From assembly GCF_003751945.1 (NCBI RefSeq), contig NZ_RJKL01000001.1, positions 5,332,001 to 5,396,000 on the forward strand: 64,000 nucleotides of DNA, given 5' to 3'. The notes beneath the pieces are model-generated. The model was not told where the DNA came from and made no database searches. It saw nothing but the letters and a program-made list of their open reading frames with translations. Below, piece after piece: positions 37,012 to 45,410 of the stretch. The translations under genes and the position numbers were made by a program. The number at the start of each line of letters is the position of its first letter. Positions within the stretch are counted from its first letter, which is position 1. The DNA is from Couchioplanes caeruleus. Its GTDB lineage: Bacteria > Actinomycetota > Actinomycetes > Mycobacteriales > Micromonosporaceae.

Positions 37012-37501
37012 GCTCGGCCAGGCCCGCCGCGACGTCGAGCTCGGCGATCGCGGCCTCGTGGCCGTCCACCGGCGGCTTCAGGAAGACGAACGTACGGTAC
37101 GCCCAGAAGCGGAAGAGCGTCGCGACGCCGATGCCCAGCATGGTGACGCCCATGAAGAGGAGGGCGTCCTTCTCCTCGGTGAGGCCGAAGCCGTACTTGC
37201 CGATGGTCACCGCGCCCGACTGGATCACCATGCCGACCAGGTTGAACCCGAAGAACAGCGTGTACTCGCGGCGCAGGGCGGTGCGGGTGTGGTGGCGGTA
37301 GGTCCAGAAGCGGTTGGCGACGTAGGCCAGCGTGGTGGTGACGACGGTCGCGACGACGCTCGCCTTGACCGCACCGATGGGCAGAAGCGCCCAGGTGATG
37401 GCCATGTAGAGCAGGGTGTTCGCTGCGCCGATCACGCCGAACGCCAGGGCCTCTGGGGCGAGGTGGCGCAGACGTTCCGTCAGCGGATGGGCTGATGGCA
37501 T
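36938..37501 (-). CDS. GtrA family membrane protein (copy 1)
   Basis: A 187-residue protein with four membrane helices in the GtrA pattern (FGVIGAANTLLYMAITWALL, then LAYVANRFWTYRHHTR, the RREYTLFFGFNLVGM helix and TLFRFWAYRTFVF). GtrA proteins are thought to move lipid-linked sugars across the membrane for glycosylation of wall polymers or lipids. A Glu/Ala-rich tail follows the last helix. The ATG has TAAGGT 6 bases upstream on the minus strand. A second GtrA gene lies directly upstream on the same strand. The 3' end overlaps the PH protein gene by 74 bases. Confidence 0.88.
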   Translation of the reverse strand: MPSAHPLTERLRHLAPEALAFGVIGAANTLLYMAITWALLPIGAVKASVVATVVTTTLAYVANRFWTYRHHTRTALRREYTLFFGFNLVGMVIQSGAVTIGKYGFGLTEEKDALLFMGVTMLGIGVATLFRFWAYRTFVFLKPPVDGHEAAIAELDVAAGLAELSAEAEGRLDEEIAMEIDAQRRAV

Positions 37502-37507
37502 TCGACA

Positions 37508-37513
37508 ACCTTA
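37508..37513 (-). promoter_or_regulatory. -10 element (TAAGGT) of GtrA copy 1
   Basis: TAAGGT, a 6-base spacer and ATG on the minus strand. Confidence 0.45.
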
Positions 37514-37562
37514 GGGGGAGGGAACGAGGGACGACGGACCGAGCTTGCGGCTGGATCCTGCG

Positions 37563-38129
37563 TCATCTCCGCGGGACGGCTCGGGGTGCCGACGGCTCAG
37601 CGGACTGTGGGGCTGCCGTGCCCGCCTGCGGGGCAGGGGCCGCCGGAGTCGCCGGGGACGCGACGTCCGGGACCGTGCTCTCGCCGAAAACGAAGCGACG
37701 GTATGACCAGAATCGGAACAGCGTGCCGGCGGCGGTGCCGACGAGCTGCCCGGAGATGTTGTCGGCGAGCGGCGTCTGGAACTCGGGCCAGATCGCGCCG
37801 AGGCCGTAGTGGCTGATCGCCAGGCAGGCCAGCCCGATCGCCAGGCCGACGCCGTTGAGCAGGAAGAACATCGTGTACTGCTTCGCCATGTGGCTGTGCG
37901 CGCGGTGCCGCCACGTCCAGAACCGGTTGCCCGCGAAGGCGACCGTGGTGGCGACGAGGGTGGAGCCGGTCTTGGCGAGCAGGGTCTCGACGTCCGCCTG
38001 CAACAGCACGTTGAAGATCAGCAGATCGATGGCGAAGGCGATGCCGCCGACGGTGCCGAACTTGCTCAGCTCGCGCACCAGTGCTCCGAAGCGTGCCCGC
38101 AGGGCGGGCAGGAGAGCGGCAGCAGGCAC
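37563..38129 (-). CDS. GtrA family membrane protein (copy 2)
   Basis: A 188-residue GtrA protein with four helices: FGTVGGIAFAIDLLIFNVLL, then ATTVAFAGNRFWTWRHRA, then MFFLLNGVGLAIGLACLAI, then LFRFWSYRRFVFGE. A Pro/Ala-rich C-terminal tail follows. It is a paralogue of the neighbouring gene and probably works on a lipid-linked sugar. The GTG at 38129 was chosen because TACTCT lies 7 bases upstream; longer in-frame extensions are not family-like. It lies 61 bases upstream of copy 1 on the same strand. Confidence 0.88.
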   Translation of the reverse strand: MPAAALLPALRARFGALVRELSKFGTVGGIAFAIDLLIFNVLLQADVETLLAKTGSTLVATTVAFAGNRFWTWRHRAHSHMAKQYTMFFLLNGVGLAIGLACLAISHYGLGAIWPEFQTPLADNISGQLVGTAAGTLFRFWSYRRFVFGESTVPDVASPATPAAPAPQAGTAAPQSAEPSAPRAVPRR

Positions 38130-38136
38130 GGACCCG

Positions 38137-38142
38137 AGAGTA
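38137..38142 (-). promoter_or_regulatory. -10 element (TACTCT) of GtrA copy 2
   Basis: TACTCT, a 7-base spacer and GTG on the minus strand. Confidence 0.45.
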
Positions 38143-38202
38143 CCGGCGGGCGTCACCTGCCGCGGCGTCCCTGAGCTACTCCATAGGTTTCGTGAGCGAC
38201 TC

Positions 38203-38967
38203 TTAACCGGGCGGGGTCGCACGGTTCCGCTGTCTGTACGGACGGTGGCGACGCTGGTTCATCTCGGTCACCTCGTCGAGCTGGGCGCGGCAGTCGGTGC
38301 ACCACGACAGGTGGCTGTCGAGGCGTACGGACTCGCGCGGGGCGAGCCGCCCCCGGACACGCCCGCCCAGGCGCTCCCCGGCCCACCGGCACTCGGGCGG
38401 GTCGGCGACGGCGACGTGCTGCTGCAGGTAGAGGCGGCGTAGCCCCTCCCGGGCGCGGTGGGCGAGCACGGCGACGGCGTTCGGCGTGAGCCCGAGCTGC
38501 GGTGCGAGCTCTGCCGGGCTGGCCCCCTCGACCTCGGTGCGCCAGAGCACGTCGCGCCAGCGGTCTGGCAGGGCGCGGAAGGCCTGGGCGGCGTACGTGC
38601 GTTCGAGCTTGTCGAGGGCCGGGTCGAGGAAGGGCTCGCCCTCGTCGTAGCGGGTGAGGTCGTCGGTGAACTCCAGCCGCCGGTCGCGCCGCGCCCGGTG
38701 GTAGCAGACGTGACGCAGAGTGGTGTTCAGGTACGCCCGGAAGGCCACGAGCGGCCCCCGCCCGGCCCGCAGCATGGCGAACACCTTGGCGAACGTCTCG
38801 GCGACCAGGTCGTCGGCGTCGGCGGGATCGGTGACGAGTGCGTGCGCGAGGGCTCGGGCGGCGGAACGATGACGCTGGTAGAGGATGCCGTAGGCGGCGG
38901 TGTCGCCGGCCCGCACGGCGGCCAGCAACTCCGTGTCGGCGTCGGTCTCGCCGGCCGGGATCGACAT
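38203..38967 (-). CDS. RNA polymerase sigma-70 family (ECF-type) sigma factor with C-terminal zinc-finger-like domain
   Basis: A 254-residue sigma factor. Region 2 (AAYGILYQRHRSAARALAHAL...DADDLVAETFAKVFAML) and region 4 (RWRDVLWRTEVEGASPAELAPQLGLTPNAVAVLAHRAREGL) are clear. After region 4 comes an extra segment with HLSWCTDC, the HxxxCxxC pattern of zinc anti-sigma (zf-HC2) domains. The sigma factor may therefore carry its own inhibitory module instead of a separate anti-sigma partner; none is seen nearby. ATG with AGGAGG 5 bases upstream. The promoter region holds a 16-base inverted repeat, suggesting control by another regulator. Confidence 0.88.
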   Translation of the reverse strand: MSIPAGETDADTELLAAVRAGDTAAYGILYQRHRSAARALAHALVTDPADADDLVAETFAKVFAMLRAGRGPLVAFRAYLNTTLRHVCYHRARRDRRLEFTDDLTRYDEGEPFLDPALDKLERTYAAQAFRALPDRWRDVLWRTEVEGASPAELAPQLGLTPNAVAVLAHRAREGLRRLYLQQHVAVADPPECRWAGERLGGRVRGRLAPRESVRLDSHLSWCTDCRAQLDEVTEMNQRRHRPYRQRNRATPPG

Positions 38968-39287
38968 TCCTGCCTCCTGTAGCCGGGAGTGGGAGGAAAG
39001 CCCGATTGTGGCCAAGCTTAGGGTGTTTTGTCCATTTCGTGAAATGGCGCCGCGGACGACCGCCTGACACCCACACTGTGTGCGCAGCGTGGCGCTCTCT
39101 GCGCACTCCTGCGCTGTCTGGCAAAGGATCAATCGTCATCGCGCACAAACTCCGAGGATTGTGCGGTTGTCCACAAGATTCTCCGATGAACTGAACGTTC
39201 ACTCGGCATACGCTGACGTGACTCCCGTGATGGGGCCGGACCGCCGGCCTGCTTCGTCACAGGTCAGTGCCGACCGAAGGGACTCAC
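38968..39287. promoter_or_regulatory. Divergent intergenic region between the sigma factor and pckG
   Basis: This 320-base gap holds no gene. It contains three inverted repeats. CCATTTC-GT-GAAATGG (39032-39047) lies just upstream of a minus-strand TAAGCT (39015-39020) and so covers the expected -35 area of the sigma gene. GTGCGCAG (39080-39087) is repeated inverted as CTGCGCAC at 39099-39106. TGAACGTTCA (39192-39201) is a perfect palindrome just before TACGCT (39209-39214), a possible -10 element of pckG. Operators for one or more regulators are plausible. Confidence 0.45.
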
Positions 39288-41090
39288 ATGTCTGTGCCCC
39301 CCACCTCCCACGCCCGCCTGCTGAGCTGGGTGGAAGAGGTAGCCGCTCTCACCACGCCCGACCGGGTGGTGTGGTGCGACGGCTCCGACGAGGAATGGAC
39401 CCGCCTCACCGACTCGTTGGTGGAAGCCGGTTCCCTCGTTCGCCTCAACCCCGAGCGCCGCCCCAACTCGTTCTGGGCGCGTACCGACCCCGGGGACGTC
39501 GCCCGGGTCGAGGAACGCACCTACATCTGCTCCGCCGACCCTGCCGACGCCGGGCCCACCAACAACTGGATGGCGCCGGCCGAGATGAAGTCGACGATGA
39601 CGGAGCTGTACCGCGGCTGTATGCGCGGACGCACCATGTACGTCGTCCCGTTCTGCATGGGCCCGCTCGACGCGCCGAACCCGATGTTCGGTGTCGAGCT
39701 GACCGACAGCGCGTACGTCGTCGCCTCCATGAAGATCATGACCCGGATGGGTGCCAAGGTCCTCGAGGCCATGGGTACCGAGGCCGACTTCGTGCCCGCG
39801 CTGCACTCCGTCGGCGCGCCGCTGGAGCCGGGTCAGGAAGACGTCGCCTGGCCGTGCAACGAGACGAAGTACATCTCGCACTTCCCGGAGACCCGCGAGA
39901 TCTGGTCGTTCGGTTCCGGGTACGGCGGCAACTCGCTGCTCGGCAAGAAGTGCTTCGCCCTGCGCATCGCCAGTGTGGCCGCCCGGGACGAGGGCTGGCT
40001 CGCCGAGCACATGCTGATCATGAAGCTGACCTCGCCCGAGGGCCAGGTCCGCTACATCGCCGGCGCGTTCCCCTCGGCCTGCGGCAAGACCAACCTGGCC
40101 ATGCTGGAGCCGACGCTGCCCGGCTGGAAGGTCGAGACGGTCGGCGACGACATCGCCTGGATGCGCTTCGGCGAGGACGGCCGCCTCTGGGCGACCAACC
40201 CCGAGTACGGTCTGTTCGGCGTCGCCCCCGGCACCGACCAGCACACCAACCCCAACGCTATGCGCACGCTCGCGCGGGGCAACTCGGTCTTCACCAACGT
40301 GGCCCTCACCGACGACGGTGACATCTGGTGGGAGGGCATGGGCGAGCCGCCCGCGCACCTCATCGACTGGAAGGGCAACGACTGGACGCCGGAGTCGGAG
40401 GCTGTCTCCAGCCACCCGAACAGCCGCTTCTGCACGCCCATCAACCAGTGCCCGATCCTCGCGCCCGAGTACGACGACCCGCGCGGCGTACCGATCGACG
40501 CGATCCTCTTCGGCGGCCGCCGCAAGACGACCGTGCCGCTGGTGACCGAGGCCCGTGACTGGGTGCACGGCGTGTACTTCGGCGCGACGCTGTCGTCGGA
40601 GACCACCGCCGCGGCGGTCGGGCAGGTCGGCGTCGTGCGCCGGGACCCGATGGCGATGCTGCCGTTCATCGGCTACCACGCCGGCGACTACTTCAACCAC
40701 TGGATCGAGATGGGCAAGGCCGCGTCGGGCGACGCGAGCAAGCTGCCCAAGGTCTTCTACGTCAACTGGTTCCGTCGCGGCGACGACGGCCGGTTCCTGT
40801 GGCCGGGCTTCGGGGAGAACTCCCGGGTGCTCAAGTGGATCGTCGAGCGGCTCGACGGCAAGGCCGAGGCCGTCGACACCCCGATCGGTCAGGTGCCGAC
40901 CGCCGATGCCCTGGACCTCACCGGTCTGGACATCGACAAGGCCGACATCGAGGCCGTCCTGACGGTCGACCGCGACGAGTGGCTGGCGGAGATCCCGCAG
41001 GTCGAGGAGTGGTTCGCCAAGTTCGGCGACAAGCTGCCGGCCGTCCTCTGGTCGGAGCTGGACGCGCTCAAGTCCCGCCTCAACGCGTGA
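39288..41090 (+). CDS. pckG: Phosphoenolpyruvate carboxykinase (GTP)
   Basis: A 600-residue GTP-dependent PEP carboxykinase. Characteristic segments are [12 protein letters not shown], the substrate-binding [17 protein letters not shown], the P-loop [16 protein letters not shown] near residue 265, and [20 protein letters not shown] plus [14 protein letters not shown]. It converts oxaloacetate and GTP to PEP and CO2, the entry step of gluconeogenesis; GlpX at 50.5 kb is the other committed step. The ATG at 39288 has AAGGGA 6 bases upstream. A strong hairpin follows the stop codon. It is transcribed away from the sigma factor gene. Confidence 0.97.
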   Translation: MSVPPTSHARLLSWVEEVAALTTPDRVVWCDGSDEEWTRLTDSLVEAGSLVRLNPERRPNSFWARTDPGDVARVEERTYICSADPADAGPTNNWMAPAEMKSTMTELYRGCMRGRTMYVVPFCMGPLDAPNPMFGVELTDSAYVVASMKIMTRMGAKVLEAMGTEADFVPALHSVGAPLEPGQEDVAWPCNETKYISHFPETREIWSFGSGYGGNSLLGKKCFALRIASVAARDEGWLAEHMLIMKLTSPEGQVRYIAGAFPSACGKTNLAMLEPTLPGWKVETVGDDIAWMRFGEDGRLWATNPEYGLFGVAPGTDQHTNPNAMRTLARGNSVFTNVALTDDGDIWWEGMGEPPAHLIDWKGNDWTPESEAVSSHPNSRFCTPINQCPILAPEYDDPRGVPIDAILFGGRRKTTVPLVTEARDWVHGVYFGATLSSETTAAAVGQVGVVRRDPMAMLPFIGYHAGDYFNHWIEMGKAASGDASKLPKVFYVNWFRRGDDGRFLWPGFGENSRVLKWIVERLDGKAEAVDTPIGQVPTADALDLTGLDIDKADIEAVLTVDRDEWLAEIPQVEEWFAKFGDKLPAVLWSELDALKSRLNA

Positions 41091-41095
41091 CGACC

Positions 41096-41125
41096 CGCGC
41101 CCGCCTCGCGTTCGAGGCGGGCGCG
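41096..41125 (+). terminator. Hairpin terminator of pckG
   Basis: CGCGCCCGCCTCG and CGAGGCGGGCGCG form a perfect 13-pair stem with a CGTT loop, starting 6 bases after the stop codon. There is no U-tract; the next gene's promoter begins 8 bases later. Confidence 0.75.
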
Positions 41126-41132
41126 GCCTGGG

Positions 41133-41138
41133 TACCGT
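41133..41138 (+). promoter_or_regulatory. -10 element (TACCGT) of the downstream membrane protein gene
   Basis: TACCGT, a 7-base spacer and the GTG at 41146. Confidence 0.45.
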
Positions 41139-41145
41139 CGCATTC

Positions 41146-41994
41146 GTGACCATCGACTCTCGCCGGCCGGGCATCATCCGCGCACTGCGAGGGCTGCTGG
41201 TCGCGACGGCGGCGGCTACCGTCGGGGTCGAGCTCCTCAATCTCTGGTACGCGCCGGAGCACGGTTTCGGGCTCGCCGTCCGCACGGGCTGGGCGTTGCT
41301 GCGTACCGTCGGATGGCTGATTCTGATCTGGCACGTGGGCCGTGGCCGTGCCGCGGCCCGGCCGCTCGGTCTGATCCTCGCCGTCACCACCGTGTTCGCC
41401 GTGGGGCGGCTCGTCGTCCCGCGGACCGGAGTCCCACCGCTCCCCGGCGTGCTCGGCTTCGTGGCGCTCACCGCGCTCTGTGTCGCCGTGGTCGTGCTGC
41501 TTTACCGCCACCCGGCCGTACGCGCCCATCTGGTGCGCCATCCGAACAAGCTGGCGGTCACCCGGGCTGGGTTCGAGTGGCGCGAGGCGGTGCCGAAGCG
41601 CCCGCCGGTGGCCGCGTGGGCCCTCACCGCCCGGGTCGCGGCGTTCACCTACAGCCCGTTGATGCTGGTGCCGGCGCTGATCTCGGTGAGTGAGCTGGGT
41701 AGCCGGCCGCAGTGGCTGTTCGCCGTCGGCTTCTGGTTCGTGGCCGGTGTCGCCGCGAGCTACGCGGTGCTACTCAGCACCTTCTTCCTGCTGCGCGGCA
41801 AGCGCTGGGCGCCGAAGCTGCTGGTCTGGGTCACTCTCGGCGTGCTCGCCGTCGACCTGCCGCTGTGCCGCCTGCTGCTGGGCTGGGACGGCGTGATCCG
41901 CGACGGGGTTCCCCTCCTGGCCGCCGCCCTGCTCGTCCTCTACTCCCTCCGCAGGGTGGCGCGCACTCCCGCTCCCGTGGCAGCGGCGGCATGA
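41146..41994 (+). CDS. Polytopic membrane protein, function unknown
   Basis: A 282-residue protein with about seven hydrophobic segments, for example LLVATAAATVGVELLNLWY, PLGLILAVTTVFAVGRLVV, VLGFVALTALCVAVVVLLY and LLVWVTLGVLAVDLPLCRLLL. A hydrophilic loop (RHPNKLAVTRAGFEWREAVPKRPP) lies in the middle. No family motif is recognised. The leaderless GTG start is supported by TACCGT 7 bases upstream. A GGR-like flavoprotein gene follows after a repeat-filled gap of 94 bases, so co-transcription is possible. Confidence 0.75.
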   Translation: MTIDSRRPGIIRALRGLLVATAAATVGVELLNLWYAPEHGFGLAVRTGWALLRTVGWLILIWHVGRGRAAARPLGLILAVTTVFAVGRLVVPRTGVPPLPGVLGFVALTALCVAVVVLLYRHPAVRAHLVRHPNKLAVTRAGFEWREAVPKRPPVAAWALTARVAAFTYSPLMLVPALISVSELGSRPQWLFAVGFWFVAGVAASYAVLLSTFFLLRGKRWAPKLLVWVTLGVLAVDLPLCRLLLGWDGVIRDGVPLLAAALLVLYSLRRVARTPAPVAAAA

Positions 41995-42000
41995 GCTGCC

Positions 42001-42080
42001 TCCCGTCGCGCTGGCGCCGTCGTCCGTCTCGGTGGCAGCGCTTCCCTCCCGGTGGCGGTGCCTCCGTCTCGGTGGCGGTG
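42001..42080 (+). repeat. 20-bp degenerate tandem repeat, about four copies, after the membrane protein gene
   Basis: Exact 20-base register at 42021, 42041 and 42061 (units like CCTCCGTCTCGGTGGCGGTG), with a poorer copy at 42001. The end of the upstream gene (CCGTGGCAGCGG at about 41976) resembles the unit core, so the array seems to derive from the gene end. Confidence 0.65.
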
Positions 42081-42088
42081 GTGCTGAC

Positions 42089-43207
42089 GTGAGTTATGAC
42101 GTCGCGATCGTCGGGGCCGGACCGGCCGGGTCCGCCGCCGCGCTCGCCGCCCGGCGGGCCGGCGCGTCGGTGGTGCTGCTCGACCGGGCGGACTTCCCCC
42201 GCGACAAACCATGCGGCGACGGCATCGCCGCGGAGGCCCTGGACGTGCTCGCGGACCTCGGTGTCACCGGGGTGACCGACGGGCGCCCGCCCGTCGCCGA
42301 CCTGCGCCTGGTGGCACCGGGCGGCACCGAGGTGGCCCGGCCCCTGCCGCGCCCCGCATACACCGTGCCGCGCCGGATCTTCGACGCGCGCCTGGTCGCG
42401 GCGGCCGTCCGGGCCGGCGCCGAGCTGCGCCGGCACACGGTCCGCGCGATCCGCCGCGTCCCGTCCGGCGTGGTTCTCGACGACCGGATCGAGGCGGGCG
42501 TGGTCATCGGCGCCGACGGCGCGGGTTCCGTGGTGCGGCGCGCGCTCGGCCACCCGGCGAACCCCCACGGGCACCTCGCCATCGCCATCCGGGGATACGC
42601 GCCTTCCGACGGCGCGGAGCAACTGATCCGGACCACGCGCGCCCGCTGGCCCGCGTACGCATGGTCGTTCCCGCTCGGCGACGGCACCGCCAACGTCGGG
42701 TACGGCGAGGTCCTGCGAGGGACTTCGGTGAGCAGGGCGTACCTGCTGGGGCGCCTGGTCGAGCTGCTGCCCGGCACCGCACCCACCGGCCTGCGCGCCC
42801 ACCATCTGCCGTTGTCCACCCACCGTCCGCCGCCGGCCCGCGGTCCGGTGCTGCTCGCCGGCGATGCGCTGTCGCTGATCAATCCGTTCACCGGCGAAGG
42901 GATCTTCTACGCCGTGCTCTCCGGCACCCTGGCCGGTACGGCGGCCGCGGGCGGCCCCGAGCGGGCCGCGGCGCGCTACACGCGGGCGCTGCGGGCACGG
43001 CTCGGCCGCCACCTGCGCCACTCCGGTCTCGCCGCGCTGCTCACCCGGCAGCCACGGGTCGTCGACGCGGCCGTGCGGGCGGCCGGGCGAGACGGTGCGG
43101 TTTTCGACCGCATGGTGAGCCTCGGGCTCGGTGACGGGGTTTTCGACCTTCGCACGATCGGGCGCATCGGGGCCGAGATGGCCCGAATCGTCGCCATGCC
43201 CTCTTGA
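42089..43207 (+). CDS. Geranylgeranyl reductase-family FAD-dependent oxidoreductase
   Basis: A 372-residue flavoprotein of the GGR/FixC superfamily. The FAD Rossmann motif is VAIVGAGPAGSAAALAARRAGASVVLLDR, followed by PCGDGIAAEAL (the PxxYxW/G-type motif region of this group) and the second FAD motif VLLAGDALSLINPFTGEGIFYA. Family members reduce prenyl chains of lipids, quinones or prenyl diphosphates. The next gene, 31 bases downstream, is a Z-prenyl diphosphate synthase, so a prenyl substrate is plausible, although that is only inference from position. The GTG at 42089 is just before the FAD motif. Confidence 0.85.
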   Translation: MSYDVAIVGAGPAGSAAALAARRAGASVVLLDRADFPRDKPCGDGIAAEALDVLADLGVTGVTDGRPPVADLRLVAPGGTEVARPLPRPAYTVPRRIFDARLVAAAVRAGAELRRHTVRAIRRVPSGVVLDDRIEAGVVIGADGAGSVVRRALGHPANPHGHLAIAIRGYAPSDGAEQLIRTTRARWPAYAWSFPLGDGTANVGYGEVLRGTSVSRAYLLGRLVELLPGTAPTGLRAHHLPLSTHRPPPARGPVLLAGDALSLINPFTGEGIFYAVLSGTLAGTAAAGGPERAAARYTRALRARLGRHLRHSGLAALLTRQPRVVDAAVRAAGRDGAVFDRMVSLGLGDGVFDLRTIGRIGAEMARIVAMPS

Positions 43208-43225
43208 GTGGAGCCCCCGGCTCGA

Positions 43226-43231
43226 TAGGCT
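43226..43231 (+). promoter_or_regulatory. -10 element (TAGGCT) of the prenyl transferase gene
   Basis: TAGGCT, a 7-base spacer and the ATG at 43239. Confidence 0.5.
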
Positions 43232-43238
43232 GGACGCG

Positions 43239-44009
43239 ATGAGTCTGCGCTCCCTGGTCTACTCCCTGTACGAACGGCGACTCGCCGGCAAGCTGGCCGG
43301 CAAGCCGGTGCCGCAACACGTCGGGGTCATGTGCGACGGCAACCGGCGCTGGGCCAAGGAGATGGGATACGTCGACCCCAACGACGGCCACCGTGTCGGT
43401 GCGGCCCGGGTCAAGGAGCTGCTCACCTGGTGCGACCAGGCCGGCATCAAGCACGTGACGCTCTACCTGCTGGCCACGGACAACCTGCAGCGCCCCGCCG
43501 CCGAGCTGGACCCCCTGGTCAAGATCATCGAGGATCTCGCCACCGAGCTGGCCGAGGACGGCAACCCGTGGCGGCTGCGCATCGTCGGCGCGCTCGACGT
43601 CCTGCCCGCCCCCACGGCGACCACTCTCAAGGCGGCACAGGAGAAGACCCGCGACCGCTCCGAGGGCGTCGAGGTCAACCTTGCGGTGGGCTACGGCGGC
43701 CGCCGCGAGATCACCGACGCGGTCCGGTCCCTGCTGCACGAGCACGCCGCGGCCGGGCGCACCCTGGAGGAGCTCGCCGAGATCCTCGACGTCGAGCACA
43801 TCGCCGAGCACCTGTACACCCGCGGCCAGCCCGACCCCGACCTGGTCATCCGCACCAGCGGCGAGCAGCGCCTGTCGGGCTTCCTGCTGTGGCAGTCGGC
43901 GCACTCGGAGTTCTACTTCCACGACGCAAACTGGCCCGACTTCCGGCGCACCGACTTCCTGCGGGCGCTGCGCTCATACGCAACCCGCCAGCGCCGCTAC
44001 GGAGCCTGA
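43239..44009 (+). CDS. uppS: Isoprenyl transferase (cis-prenyl diphosphate synthase family)
   Basis: A 256-residue cis-prenyltransferase. It has HVGVMCDGNRRWAKEMG with the catalytic aspartate and NRRW, then LYLLATDNLQRP, then AVGYGGRREITDAV, and the diphosphate-binding DLVIRTSGEQRLSGFLLWQS. The sequence is closest in pattern to the short-chain mycobacterial Rv1086 type (Z,E-farnesyl diphosphate synthase) rather than decaprenyl synthase, but chain length cannot be settled by reading alone. The ATG is supported by TAGGCT 7 bases upstream, indicating a leaderless transcript. Its stop codon is followed by a set of degenerate repeats. Confidence 0.93.
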   Translation: MSLRSLVYSLYERRLAGKLAGKPVPQHVGVMCDGNRRWAKEMGYVDPNDGHRVGAARVKELLTWCDQAGIKHVTLYLLATDNLQRPAAELDPLVKIIEDLATELAEDGNPWRLRIVGALDVLPAPTATTLKAAQEKTRDRSEGVEVNLAVGYGGRREITDAVRSLLHEHAAAGRTLEELAEILDVEHIAEHLYTRGQPDPDLVIRTSGEQRLSGFLLWQSAHSEFYFHDANWPDFRRTDFLRALRSYATRQRRYGA

Positions 44010-44327
44010 ACCGCCGCCCACGCCGCGCTGCACGGTACGGGGCCGGAGTCGCCGCGCCGCGGCGTTCGCGTCGGGCGGAGGTTGAGCCGCCCCGTCGTTC
44101 ACCTCGCGCTGCGCCGCCGTTGACCCTGCGCCGCGCCGCGGCGTTCGCGACGGGCGGAGCTTGAAGCCGCTCCGAAGCCTGCGCCGCGCCGCGGCTGCGT
44201 CTCGCCCCGCGGGGCGCCCGTCATCGGCGTCGTCGCCTCGACGAGATGGCGCGCATCGGCAGGCGTCGCGGACGCCGCAGCGGCACGTGTCATCGCCGCG
44301 GAGGACACGTCCGCTTTCCGCTGCTGG
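44010..44327. repeat. 318-base gap with 79-bp-period repeats, no supported gene
   Basis: CGCCGCGCCGCGGCG plus TTCGCG occurs at 44050-44070 and 44129-44149, each followed by GGGCGGAG and a TTGA that mimics the GGAGCCTGA end of the prenyl transferase gene (stop 44007-44009). A shorter copy starts at about 44182. The sequence looks like tandem duplications of the gene end. No promoter or terminator was identified with confidence. Confidence 0.6.
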
Positions 44328-45152
44328 TCAGGGGGCGAAGGCGGGGAGGGCGTCGGCGAGGAAGCCGGCGACCGCCTCGGGTGACTCGAGGGTGAGGTCG
44401 GCGGCGCTGGAGACTTCCGCGCCGGTCTCCGGGTTGGCGACCGCCACGCACATGCCGAAGAAGCGCGGGTCGACCGCCTCGCGGGCGCGCAGCGCGTCGA
44501 AGGCCTTGATGTCCGACATGTCGTCGCCGAAATACCAGGCGCATCCGGCGTTCAGCACGCCCTCGCTGATCACCATGCCCTTGTCCTGGTCGACCGGCGG
44601 CTTGAGCTCCACCACCATGCGGCCGCCCTGGATGCGCAGGCCCAGCCGCTCGGCCTGCTCGTGGCCCCAGCGCTCCACCTGCGGGGCGAGCTGGGGTGCG
44701 GTGCGGTAGTGCAGGGCGACCGAGAGGCGCTTGTACTCCACCAGGATCGCCTCGGGCAGCTCAGCCTTGGCGCGCTCGGCCAGGTCGGCCATCGCGGGGA
44801 CCCAGGGCAGAGCGGCCGGCTCGGTGACGACGTCCCCGTCGTGCCACACCTCGAGGCCGTACAGGCCGTAGAGGTCGACGTGCTCGAGCGACTCGAACCG
44901 GGAGCGCAGGAAGCTGACGGGCCGCGCCGAGACGATCGCGACGCGGGCGACCCGCGCGGCGAGCTGCTCGAGGACGCCGAGCACGGACGGGACCGGCTGC
45001 GAGGCGTCGGGGTCGTCCGTGACGGGCGAGAGGACCCCGTCGAAGTCGAAGAAGAAGGTGGTCTCCCGGGCCCGCGCGGCGGTGAACCGCAGGGCCTCGG
45101 CGACGCTCAGGGGGTGCGTGGGGCGAGCGTTGCTCGGCGGAGACTCAGGCAC
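44328..45152 (-). CDS. otsB: Trehalose-phosphatase (OtsB-like) HAD family protein
   Basis: A 274-residue HAD-superfamily phosphatase. The nucleophile motif is FFFDFDGVLSPVTDDP (DxDGVL). Motif II is AIVSARPVSFL. A cap region contains LYGLYGLEVW, and KPPVDQDKGMVI and YFGDDMSDIKAF (motif IV aspartates) follow. This set is that of trehalose-6-phosphate phosphatases (OtsB/TPP), which finish trehalose synthesis. The GTG was chosen because TACGCT lies 7 bases upstream on the minus strand; an ATG ten codons earlier is possible. It is divergent from the PIN-PhoH gene. Confidence 0.85.
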   Translation of the reverse strand: MPESPPSNARPTHPLSVAEALRFTAARARETTFFFDFDGVLSPVTDDPDASQPVPSVLGVLEQLAARVARVAIVSARPVSFLRSRFESLEHVDLYGLYGLEVWHDGDVVTEPAALPWVPAMADLAERAKAELPEAILVEYKRLSVALHYRTAPQLAPQVERWGHEQAERLGLRIQGGRMVVELKPPVDQDKGMVISEGVLNAGCAWYFGDDMSDIKAFDALRAREAVDPRFFGMCVAVANPETGAEVSSAADLTLESPEAVAGFLADALPAFAP

Positions 45153-45159
45153 GCACCCC

Positions 45160-45165
45160 AGCGTA
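45160..45165 (-). promoter_or_regulatory. -10 element (TACGCT) of the trehalose-phosphatase gene
   Basis: TACGCT, a 7-base spacer and GTG on the minus strand. Confidence 0.5.
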
Positions 45166-45410
45166 CCCGCCGTTCGGCTCATCGCACTCCGGCGGAACGG
45201 CCCCGATTTGGCGTATGTCGCGGGTACTACCGCAGGTGGCTCTTGACCGCTAGCGTTTATGCATGGCACGGGGTTTTCCCGAGCCAGCCGGCCGGCCCGG
45301 ACCTGCGACGAATGCGCCACGGGGCCCGCATCCCGACCCCGTGCAAGTGACGGGCGCCGGACGTGGCGGACCGCGGGCGGACCGGGTTGCACGCCCGCTG
45401 GAGCAGGCCT

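Noticed and set aside
42089..44009. Carotenoid or terpene biosynthetic gene cluster
   Set aside because: Only a GGR-like flavoprotein and a cis-prenyl synthase are present; no terpene synthase, phytoene synthase or tailoring genes follow.
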